Assembly (NCBI RefSeq): GCF_021044825.1
Contig: NZ_JAJNOC010000004.1
Location: 248,001 to 312,000, forward strand
DNA length: 64,000 nt
Source of the DNA: Massilia phyllostachyos
Lineage (GTDB): Bacteria > Pseudomonadota > Gammaproteobacteria > Burkholderiales > Burkholderiaceae_D
Reading direction: 5' to 3'
Part shown: piece by piece, positions 55,176 through 62,169 of the stretch
Layout: each line of letters begins with the position of its first letter
How positions within the stretch are numbered: position 1 is the first letter of the stretch
The notes under the pieces: model-generated
The model's input: only the letters and a program-made list of their open reading frames with translations
Databases searched by the model: none
What the model was told of the DNA's origin: nothing
Position numbers and translations under genes: made by a program

Positions 55176-56766
55176 ATACCGTGAACGACACCGGCGCCGC
55201 GTCTACCGTGTCGAGATCGCTGCACACGCGGTTGCGCCCGCCCATCTTGGCGCGATAGAGCAGGGCGTCGGCCCGGGCCACGAAGTCTTCGGCTTCGGTC
55301 ATCTCGTCAGGGAGCGCCTGGTGGGTGTGCACGCCGGCGCTGATCGTCACCACGCCGCCCGGATTGTCAGCATGGGGAATGGCCAGTTCCAGGATCGCCT
55401 GGCGCAGGCGTTCCGCCACGTAGCGCGCGCCGACCTGGCCGGTGGCCGGCAGCAGCACCGCGAATTCCTCGCCGCCGTAGCGCGCCGCCAGGTCGGCCGG
55501 ACGGCCCAGGCTCTTGCGCAGGCAGCCGGCCACCTGGCGCAGGCAGTCGTCGCCGGCCACGTGGCCGTAGCGGTCGTTGTACTTCTTGAAGAAATCGACG
55601 TCGAGCAGCACCAGCGACAGCGGCGCCGCGGTGCGCGTGGCGCGGCTCAGTTCGCGCGCCAGGGTGTCGTCGAAATGGCGGCGGTTGGCGATGCCGGTCA
55701 GGCCGTCGTTGGTAGCCAGCACCGTCAGGGCCTGGTTGCGCTCCTGCAGGTGTTCCTCGGCGATGCGCAATTCGGCCTCGAGCTGGTCGCGGATCACGAT
55801 CTGGCGCACCAGGCGCATGCCGACCAGCGCCAGGATCAGCACGATCAGCACGGTGCCGCCGGTCAGGAGCAGGGCCGACTGCTGCCATTCCTCGAGGATC
55901 TCGTGCTTGGAGCGGGCGGTGGCCACGATCAGCGGCAGATTGTCGAGGTGGCGATAGCTGTACAGGCGCACCACGCCGTCGACCTTCGAGCGCAGGATCG
56001 CCGTGCCCACCGGCCCGCGCGTGCGGTACATCTGGAAGATCGGGCCGCCCGCCACGCTGGTGCCGATCAGCTTTTCGTTGAACGGACGGCGGTAGATCAT
56101 GGTCGCGTCGTCGAGCGTCAGCAGGATCACGCCTTCGCGGCCGACGTCGAAGCTGTCGTAGAGGTCGGCGAAGAACTCGATGCGGATGGTGCCCAGCGCG
56201 ACGCCGGCGAAGCTGCCGTCGGGATGGTCGATGCGGCGCGAGATCGGCAGCACCCAGACGCCGGTCGAGCGGCTGCGGATCGGCTTGCCGACGTGCACGC
56301 CGCGGTCGGCGTGCTTCAGGTGGTACTGGAAGTATTCGCGGTCGGCATTGTTGCCGGTGATCGGGCGGTCGAGCGAGGACACCAGCCAGCTGCCGTCGGC
56401 GCCATAGACGAACAGGCCGTGCAGTTGACCGACCTCGGCCACCATATTGCGCAGGTGCAGGCGCAGGCGGTCGGACGAGGCGGAAGACAGGCCATCGTGC
56501 TCGACCCGCTCCACCACGCCGGCCAGCACGGTGTCGACGATGCGCACCGTGCTCTCGGCCTGGGCGGCGAGCGCGCCGGCCATGTTCGCGGTCGAGGCCG
56601 AATTCTCGGCCAGGCGCGTCTCGCGCGCGGTCCAGACGCTCCAGGCCTGGGCTCCCACCAGCAGGAAGCAGAACAGGACCAGGACCCTGACCGCGAGGCG
56701 CACAGCGGGGCGTTTTTGTGCCGTCAGGCGGGTGATCGGTGTAGGAAGGGTCTGCTTGTCTGGCAT
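55174..56766 (-). CDS. Membrane diguanylate cyclase with periplasmic Cache-type sensor
   Basis: It makes cyclic di-GMP. The 530-residue product has two membrane helices (near residues 20-43 and 295-320) enclosing a periplasmic PDC/Cache-like sensor, a short coiled coil, and a GGDEF domain with GGEEF in RYGGEEFAVLL. RPAD, five residues before it, is the RxxD inhibitory site, so the enzyme is probably product-inhibited. I chose the ATG at 56766; the frame is open 33 codons further, which would add an odd basic extension. Confidence 0.93.
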   Translation of the reverse strand: MPDKQTLPTPITRLTAQKRPAVRLAVRVLVLFCFLLVGAQAWSVWTARETRLAENSASTANMAGALAAQAESTVRIVDTVLAGVVERVEHDGLSSASSDRLRLHLRNMVAEVGQLHGLFVYGADGSWLVSSLDRPITGNNADREYFQYHLKHADRGVHVGKPIRSRSTGVWVLPISRRIDHPDGSFAGVALGTIRIEFFADLYDSFDVGREGVILLTLDDATMIYRRPFNEKLIGTSVAGGPIFQMYRTRGPVGTAILRSKVDGVVRLYSYRHLDNLPLIVATARSKHEILEEWQQSALLLTGGTVLIVLILALVGMRLVRQIVIRDQLEAELRIAEEHLQERNQALTVLATNDGLTGIANRRHFDDTLARELSRATRTAAPLSLVLLDVDFFKKYNDRYGHVAGDDCLRQVAGCLRKSLGRPADLAARYGGEEFAVLLPATGQVGARYVAERLRQAILELAIPHADNPGGVVTISAGVHTHQALPDEMTEAEDFVARADALLYRAKMGGRNRVCSDLDTVDAAPVSFTV

Positions 56767-56904
56767 CAGAAAGGCCACTGGGGCACGGTGCTTGGCTGAA
56801 CCCCGAGAATAGCCATGCCGCAGGAAAAAGTCGAGCCTTACGCGCTGCCGGCGCGAGCGCGGCATTTACTTGGAGGCAGACCTTGCATACAATCGGTTAA
56901 ATAA

Positions 56905-56923
56905 TTGGTTAAACGTTTTCCAA
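56905..56923 (+). promoter_or_regulatory. LacI-type operator before the alginate lyase gene
   Basis: TTGGTTAAACGTTTTCCAA is a near-palindrome centred on AACGTT, matching 59981-59999 and the perfect palindrome at 61191. It lies 22 bases before the algL ATG, where bound repressor would block transcription. Binding by the regulator at 60053 is inferred. Confidence 0.65.
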
Positions 56924-56944
56924 AACATACTTACAGGAGACCCG

Positions 56945-57910
56945 ATGCCGCATCCCACCCAGCCCGTTTTCCGTCCGGCCCTCGCGGCCCTGTTCCTGTC
57001 CGTGTTTGCCCAGGGCGCCGCGCTGGCCTGCGAGGCCGCGCCGCCGGTGGTGCGTGACATCGACGCCAACCGCTACTACACCGACAGCCGCAGCTCGATC
57101 GTCGACCCGGTGCTCAAGGCGCGCAACGAGGCGGCGGTGAAACCGGTCAACGACTACCTGGAGGGCGTGGCGCGCGCCGCGAATGCCTGGCAGCGTGACG
57201 GCAAGCCGGCGGATGCGCAGTGCGGGCTGGGCTGGCTGCAGGCCTGGGCCGAGGGCGGCGGGATGCTCGGCACGATGACCACCAACCAGTCCTGGTACAC
57301 CCGCAAGTGGACCCTGTCCGGCCTGGCGCTGAGCTATGCGCGGGTCAAGCCGCAAGCCACCCCGGCCCAGCGCGCGGCGATCGAAGCCTGGCTGCGCCGG
57401 CTGGCCGACCTCACCATCGCGCACGCGGACGCGCACAAGGGCGTGCGCAACAACCACTATTATTGGGAAGGCCTGGCCGTCACCGCCACCGGCGCGGTGA
57501 CGGGAGAGGCGCGCTACCTGGCCTGGGGCCGCAAGGTGTTCGACCACGCGATGGGGCAGATCCAGCCGGACGGTTCGCTGCCGCTGGAAGTTGCGCGCGC
57601 CGGCAAGGCGCTCGGCTACCACCTGTACGCGGCCGCGCCCCTGGTATTGATGGCGTCGATCCTCGACCTGCAGCATCCGAACCTGGACCGGCTGGTGCGC
57701 TTCGGCGCGGCCAACGTGGCCGATCCTTCGGTCTTGCAGCGCATGACCGGGGCCGAGCAGGAGAAGCCGTCGCGCATGCCGGGGTGGGTGGCGATCTACG
57801 ACCGGCATGCGGCCGAGCCGTGGGCGAAGGAGGCGCCGCCGGCCAATAACTGGGATGCGCGCATGGGTGGGGACCGGAGTTTGCCGAATCCACTGGAGCA
57901 TCTCAGGTAG
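56945..57910 (+). CDS. algL: Alginate lyase (PL5, AlgL-like)
   Basis: The enzyme cleaves poly-mannuronate by beta-elimination. The 321-residue product has a signal peptide ending near ALACE and the PL5 catalytic segment GVRNNHYYW (N169, N170, H171, Y172/Y173, W174), on an all-helical (alpha/alpha) barrel. Length is slightly shorter than the Pseudomonas enzyme. CAGGAG lies before the ATG at 56945. No alginate biosynthesis genes are near, so a degradative role is likely, supported by the operator shared with uronate dehydrogenase. Confidence 0.9.
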   Translation: MPHPTQPVFRPALAALFLSVFAQGAALACEAAPPVVRDIDANRYYTDSRSSIVDPVLKARNEAAVKPVNDYLEGVARAANAWQRDGKPADAQCGLGWLQAWAEGGGMLGTMTTNQSWYTRKWTLSGLALSYARVKPQATPAQRAAIEAWLRRLADLTIAHADAHKGVRNNHYYWEGLAVTATGAVTGEARYLAWGRKVFDHAMGQIQPDGSLPLEVARAGKALGYHLYAAAPLVLMASILDLQHPNLDRLVRFGAANVADPSVLQRMTGAEQEKPSRMPGWVAIYDRHAAEPWAKEAPPANNWDARMGGDRSLPNPLEHLR

Positions 57911-57941
57911 GGTGCACGGCTCCGCCGTGCGCGCGTCCGAA
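57907..57941. repeat. Dispersed palindromic element, copy 2
   Basis: GTAGGGTG flank, stem CACGGC-TCC-GCCGTG, then CGCGCGTCC. The same flanks as the element at 14807, in inverted orientation, with a changed stem sequence. It overlaps the algL stop codon. Confidence 0.6.
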
Positions 57942-57980
57942 TGCACGACGAAATGACGCGCATCGTCCATTTCCACGCCG

Positions 57981-58029
57981 GTTGAACGCGCGGACGGCAA
58001 AGCCGACTGGGCGTCCCCGTCCACCCTAC
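57981..58029. repeat. Dispersed palindromic element, copy 3
   Basis: Starts GTTGAACGCGCGGACGGC and ends CGTCCACCCTAC, the same flanks as at 14807 with a longer interrupted stem. It faces copy 2, so the two form an inverted pair about 40 bases apart. Confidence 0.6.
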
Positions 58030-58063
58030 AAAAAAGCCCGACGGGCATCGCTGCCGGTCGGGC
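58030..58063 (-). terminator. Terminator of the polysaccharide-degrading gene
   Basis: On the minus strand GCCCGAC, a 14-base loop, GTCGGGC, then TTTTTT, about 43 bases after the stop codon of the gene at 58107. Confidence 0.8.
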
Positions 58064-58106
58064 GTCAACGCGGGTCCAGGTCCCGCGGGATGGAGAGTCC
58101 TGTCGC

Positions 58107-59963
58107 TTACTGCTGCTTGTCCCGGTAGCGGATCGTCCAGCTGACCACCAGCGGCTCGCGCATGCTGAAGGCGCCGCTGGCGCAGCTCACCACGGTCTGC
58201 ATCTGGCCGTACGGCGCGCGCCAGTCCGCGCTGCCGTTCGCCGGCTGCGCGCTGCACGAGGCCAGCCCTTTCACCTCGAAGGCCTGCACCGCGCCATTCG
58301 CGAAGCGCACCGTGTTCCCGCCTACCATCGCGCCTTGCGAGAACGAGCCGAATTCCAGGGTCAGCTTGCTCACGTCCAGGTTCGAGGCCGGCGTGTAGCG
58401 GTCGGTGCGCGTGATCGCGCCCGGCTGCAGCGAATAACTGGTCTCGACCTTGATGCGGGGATCAGCCACCGGCACGTTCTTGCCGAGGCGGGTGAGGGCG
58501 TCCTGGCGATACGTCACCAGCTGGCCGCTGCCTTGCGCCCTGGTCTCGATATCCTTCATCCACGCGGTCGCGATCAGTTCCGAACCATCGGCCAGGGTGA
58601 ACTTCGGCAACAGCTGCGGATGCGCATGGCCGCTGTCGGCCACGCCGGCGATCACGTCGTGCGCGAACGGCAGCGGGTAGTACGGGCTGTTGGCGTGCTG
58701 GCTCTGGCCGCCGTTGATGATCGACAGGCTGAACACATGGCCCTTGTCGCGCCAGATGCCCAGCGCCCGGTCATGCTCGCCGCGCGCGAAGCGGGTCAGC
58801 GAGAACTTCGGGCGGCTGCGCTCGAGCCAGGCCGCCAGGTCGGCGCGCGGCGCGACGTCCTTCATGCCGGCCTTGTTCCACATCTCGTTGGTCGCGATCA
58901 GCTGGTGCAGCAGCGAGAAGTTCTCGCCCAGGATGCGGTGCTTGCCGCGGTAGGTATCGGTGCGGCGGCCGCCGTTCCACATGTCGACCGAGCGCATCTC
59001 CTTGTTGTACCAGAAGTCCATGTAGCGCTGCGCGATGCGCGACGAGTAGGCGTAGGCGTACTGCTTTTCTTCCGGCGACAGCACGCCGAGGTAGGCGGCG
59101 GTCGACAGGATCTCGAGCATCGCGGTCTCGCCATAGGGCCCGAGGCTGCGGCCCATGGTGAAGCCGGTGCCGTCGCTGGTGGCGCTGTTCAGCGCCACCT
59201 CGGCCGACTTGCGCAGCAGGGCCTTGAGTTCCGGCGTGACTTCGAGGCCGGTCTCGATGAAGCGCTCGCAGATCTCGGCGGCGAGCAGGATGCTGTAGCG
59301 GTCGAAGCGCCCCTGGCCGTCGGTCTCGTCGCTGAAGCCGTATTCGCCCGAATAGGTGGCGTAGTGCTTGAGCATCTGGTCCAGCAGGATCTCGCCCGAC
59401 TTGCCGTCTTCCCAGCCCATCAGCATGCGCAGGCGCGCGATGCTGAAAGCGACGCCGTAGTAGTTGGTCGGCAGGTCGATCAGTTCATAGCTCGGCACCC
59501 GCACGAAGGTGCGCCAGTCGAGGCGCTTGCGCAGGGTTTCCAGCGTGGCGGGCCGCACCGCGCGTTCCAGCAGGCCGGCCTGCTTCAGGTGGTAGAGGGC
59601 GCCGATGTAGTAATAGATGCCCCAGGTGTCGTTGGCCATGCCGATGGTGAGGTCGGCCATGTCGGCGTAATCGCGCAGCATGCCGTCCAGGCGCGGGTCG
59701 CCCTTGGGCAAGTGGACCAGCAGGTCGGCCAGGCCGGTGGCGATTTTCCCGGGCAGAAACTTGTCCTTCGATTTCAGGGCCGCCTGGCCGTCCATCGTGA
59801 TGCCGTCGCGCTCCTTGACCAGCTTCTGGAACAGGTAGTCGAGCTGCGGGTAGGCCTGGTCGACGCTCTTCTGCAAGGGCGGGGTGGCCGTTGCGGGTGC
59901 GGCGTGAGCAATGGCGGGAGCGGCCAGCAAGGCGGTCGCCAGCAGGGTCAGGGCAGGGCGCAT
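58107..59963 (-). CDS. Secreted polysaccharide-degrading protein, helical-toroid type, family unassigned
   Basis: I do not recognise the family with certainty. The 618-residue product has a signal peptide (ending near AIAHA), a helix-rich N-terminal two thirds with aromatic motifs (DTWGIYYYIGALYHL, LPTNYYGVAFSIARL, GRSLGPYGETAMLEIL, GRRTDTYRGKHRILGENFSLLHQL) and a beta-rich C-terminal third, the layout of heparinase- and hyaluronate-type lyases. The Asn-Tyr-Tyr and Arg-x-x-Tyr positions could be catalytic. The LacI-type operator at 59981 lies just before its ATG, tying it to alginate or another uronic-acid polymer. Confidence 0.6.
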   Translation of the reverse strand: MRPALTLLATALLAAPAIAHAAPATATPPLQKSVDQAYPQLDYLFQKLVKERDGITMDGQAALKSKDKFLPGKIATGLADLLVHLPKGDPRLDGMLRDYADMADLTIGMANDTWGIYYYIGALYHLKQAGLLERAVRPATLETLRKRLDWRTFVRVPSYELIDLPTNYYGVAFSIARLRMLMGWEDGKSGEILLDQMLKHYATYSGEYGFSDETDGQGRFDRYSILLAAEICERFIETGLEVTPELKALLRKSAEVALNSATSDGTGFTMGRSLGPYGETAMLEILSTAAYLGVLSPEEKQYAYAYSSRIAQRYMDFWYNKEMRSVDMWNGGRRTDTYRGKHRILGENFSLLHQLIATNEMWNKAGMKDVAPRADLAAWLERSRPKFSLTRFARGEHDRALGIWRDKGHVFSLSIINGGQSQHANSPYYPLPFAHDVIAGVADSGHAHPQLLPKFTLADGSELIATAWMKDIETRAQGSGQLVTYRQDALTRLGKNVPVADPRIKVETSYSLQPGAITRTDRYTPASNLDVSKLTLEFGSFSQGAMVGGNTVRFANGAVQAFEVKGLASCSAQPANGSADWRAPYGQMQTVVSCASGAFSMREPLVVSWTIRYRDKQQ

Positions 59964-59980
59964 CAATCGTGTCTCCGATG

Positions 59981-59999
59981 TTGTTAAACGTTTTCCTAA
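59981..59999 (-). promoter_or_regulatory. LacI-type operator before the polysaccharide-degrading gene
   Basis: TTGTTAAACGTTTTCCTAA, 17 bases upstream of the ATG at 59963 (minus strand), matches the operators at 56905 and 61191. Confidence 0.65.
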
Positions 60000-60052
60000 A
60001 TATAGGCGAACGCTACCGGAAAGTAAAGCGATGCGCGTGTGTGGAAGAAGGA

Positions 60053-61048
60053 TCAGGCCTGGCGGGCGACGGTCGAGGCGCGCAGCACCAGCTGGGGCGC
60101 GACCTTGGTCAGCTTCTCGACCTGCTCGCCGCGGATCACCGACAGCAGCTTGCTCATCGCGGTCGCGCCCAGGCGTTCGCTCTGCAGGTCGACCGTGGTC
60201 AGCGCCGGCGTCACGTACTTCCCGTAGGGGATGTTGTCGAAGCCGACCACCGACAGGTCGCGCGGGATCGACAGCCCCAGGCTGGCCGCTTCCTTCATGA
60301 AGCCGAGCGCCATCAGGTCGTTGTAGCAGATCACCGCGTCCGGGCGGCTGGCGCCCAGCACGATGTTCGAGGCCATGCGCTCGCCCTCGGCCATCGACGG
60401 GCCTTCGGCGTCGTACACCGCGAGCGGCAGGCCGGCCGCCTCCAGGCATTCGCGGATGCCGCCGAGGCGCTCCTCGTCGCGGCGCGACTTCGAGAAGCCC
60501 AGGTAGGCGATGCGCCGGTGCCCCAGCATGCGCAGGTGCTGGGCCAGCATGAAGGCGCCGCCGTGGTCGTCGCTGGCGACGGTGGGCAGCGGCAGTTCGT
60601 TCAGCGACCCAAAGAACACCAGCGGCTTGTCGATCTCCGCCACCCAGGCCATCTCGTGCTCGCGCAGGCGCGAGGAGACGATCAGCCCGTCCACGCGCCG
60701 GCTCAGGTCTTCCAGCGTGCGCCGCTCGCGGCTCGGGGTTTCCTCGGTATCGACCAGCACCACCGAATACTCGTGGTCGTGGGCGACCCGGTTGGCGCCC
60801 TTCAGGATGCTGGAGAAGTGGGGATTGGTCACGTCCAGCACCGACAGGCCGATGGTGTTGGTGCGCCCCGTGATCATCGATTTCGCCAGAGGATTGGACT
60901 TGTAGCCGAGGCTGGCGATGGCCGCGTCCAGCGCCGCCTCGACCTTGGGCGAAAAGCGCTGCGCACCGTTGATGTACTTGGACACCGTGGCGGTGGACAC
61001 CTGGGCGGCGGCGGCGACGTCGCGGATGGTCGGGGCGGAGCTTTTCAT
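60053..61048 (-). CDS. LacI-family transcriptional repressor of the alginate/uronate cluster
   Basis: The 331-residue product has the N-terminal helix-turn-helix TIRDVAAAAQVSTATVSKYI (residues about 7-26), the hinge helix segment NPLAKSMITGRTNTIG, and a periplasmic-binding-protein-like effector domain. The ATG at 61048 gives standard LacI length; ATGs at 61078 and earlier add residues before the HTH. It lies between regulated genes with operators at 56905, 59981 and 61191. The inducer is probably a uronate or its breakdown product. Confidence 0.9.
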   Translation of the reverse strand: MKSSAPTIRDVAAAAQVSTATVSKYINGAQRFSPKVEAALDAAIASLGYKSNPLAKSMITGRTNTIGLSVLDVTNPHFSSILKGANRVAHDHEYSVVLVDTEETPSRERRTLEDLSRRVDGLIVSSRLREHEMAWVAEIDKPLVFFGSLNELPLPTVASDDHGGAFMLAQHLRMLGHRRIAYLGFSKSRRDEERLGGIRECLEAAGLPLAVYDAEGPSMAEGERMASNIVLGASRPDAVICYNDLMALGFMKEAASLGLSIPRDLSVVGFDNIPYGKYVTPALTTVDLQSERLGATAMSKLLSVIRGEQVEKLTKVAPQLVLRASTVARQA

Positions 61049-61161
61049 TGGGCGGGTAATCGTTATTTGACCCGGCATCTTATCACGCGCCGCCAATGAC
61101 AAAACAGCATTTTCCCCTGTCTCCATGCGGTCCAGCCAATCCTTTGCCGGCTGCCGCGGCA

Positions 61162-61189
61162 TTGACGCTTTACGCGGTTCGGCTATACT
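61162..61189 (+). promoter_or_regulatory. Sigma-70-like promoter of udh
   Basis: TTGACG (61162-61167), a 16-base spacer, TATACT (61184-61189). The start of transcription would fall inside the operator that follows. Confidence 0.65.
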
Positions 61190-61190
61190 T

Positions 61191-61208
61191 GAGTTAAACG
61201 TTTAACTC
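61191..61208 (+). promoter_or_regulatory. Perfect LacI-type operator before udh
   Basis: GAGTTAAACGTTTAACTC is a perfect 18-bp palindrome placed right after the -10 box. It is the strongest of the three sites. Confidence 0.75.
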
Positions 61209-61236
61209 GCTGTTCCATAACCAGATTGGAGACTCC

Positions 61237-62061
61237 ATGAATGAAGAAGCACCGCGCAAGCCCTTCCACCGCCTGCTGCTGACCGGGGCCGGCGGCGGCC
61301 TCGGCACCCTGCTGCGCGAACGCATCAAGCCCTGGGCCGACGTCGTCCGCCTCAGTGACGTCAAGGTCATCGCCCCGGCCGGCCCGGGCGAAGAAGTGGT
61401 CCAGTGCGACCTGGCCGACCGCGAGGCGGTGCTGTCCCTGCTCGACGGCGTGGACGCCGTGCTGCACTTCGGCGGCGTCTCGGTCGAGGAGCAGGTCGAC
61501 AAGATCGTCCAGGCCAACATCGTCGGCCTGCACCACCTGTACGAGGCGGTGCACAAGAAGGGCATCAAGCGCGTGATCTACGCGAGCTCCAGCCACGTGG
61601 TCGGCTTCTATCCGACCACCCAGGTGATCGACGCCGGCGCCCCGCTGCGTCCGGACTGCATCTACGGCGTCTCGAAGTGCTTCGGCGAAGCGCTGTCGCG
61701 CTACTACTACGACCGCTTCGGCATCGAGACCGTCTGCCTGCGCATCGGATCTTCCTTTGATGAGCCACGCAACGCGCGCATGATGACGACCTTCCTGTCG
61801 TACGACGACCTGGTCGAACTGGTGCGCTGCGCGCTGTTCACGCCGCGTGTCGGGCATACCATCACCTTTGGCGTGTCCGATAACAAGACGAAGTGGTGGG
61901 ATAACCGGCTGGCGGGGCATCTGGGGTACGAAGCACAACGCAGCTCGCGCGAATTTGCCGAGCGCTTCCCGGCGCAGGGAGAGTGGCCAGCGAAGGAAGA
62001 CATCACAGCGACGTACCAAGGTGGCCCCTTCGTCCTGGCCGGCCCGATCTACAAGGACTGA
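61237..62061 (+). CDS. udh: NAD-dependent uronate dehydrogenase
   Basis: It oxidises hexuronates (glucuronate, galacturonate) to aldaric acids. The 274-residue product is an extended SDR with the nucleotide motif TGAGGGLG near residues 17-24, LRLSDVK-type binding stretch, ASSSHVVGFY and the active-site pair YGVSK (residues about 148-152). The sequence pattern is that of Udh rather than UDP-sugar epimerases. It begins 28 bases after the operator. Its product may not come from alginate itself, whose units follow another route, so other uronic-acid polymers may be substrates. Confidence 0.88.
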   Translation: MNEEAPRKPFHRLLLTGAGGGLGTLLRERIKPWADVVRLSDVKVIAPAGPGEEVVQCDLADREAVLSLLDGVDAVLHFGGVSVEEQVDKIVQANIVGLHHLYEAVHKKGIKRVIYASSSHVVGFYPTTQVIDAGAPLRPDCIYGVSKCFGEALSRYYYDRFGIETVCLRIGSSFDEPRNARMMTTFLSYDDLVELVRCALFTPRVGHTITFGVSDNKTKWWDNRLAGHLGYEAQRSSREFAERFPAQGEWPAKEDITATYQGGPFVLAGPIYKD

Positions 62062-62064
62062 TCC

Positions 62065-62090
62065 TAGGGTGGGCAGGACCGCCCACCCTA
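62065..62090. repeat. Dispersed palindromic element, copy 4
   Basis: TAGGGTGGGC-AGGACC-GCCCACCCTA, a 10-bp stem related by its TAGGGTGG end to the elements at 14807, 57907 and 57981. Confidence 0.6.
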
Positions 62091-62091
62091 C

Positions 62092-62132
62092 AAAAACGCG
62101 GCGCATCCTTTAACGGATGCGCCGCGTTTTTT
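62092..62132. terminator. Bidirectional terminator between udh and the TonB receptor gene
   Basis: Long stem CGCGGCGCATCC-TTTAAC-GGATGCGCCGCG with AAAAA before and TTTTTT after, fit for both convergent genes. Confidence 0.92.
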
Positions 62133-62169
62133 ATTGAGGGGCGGTGTCGCCACTGCCCCGATCAGGTAC

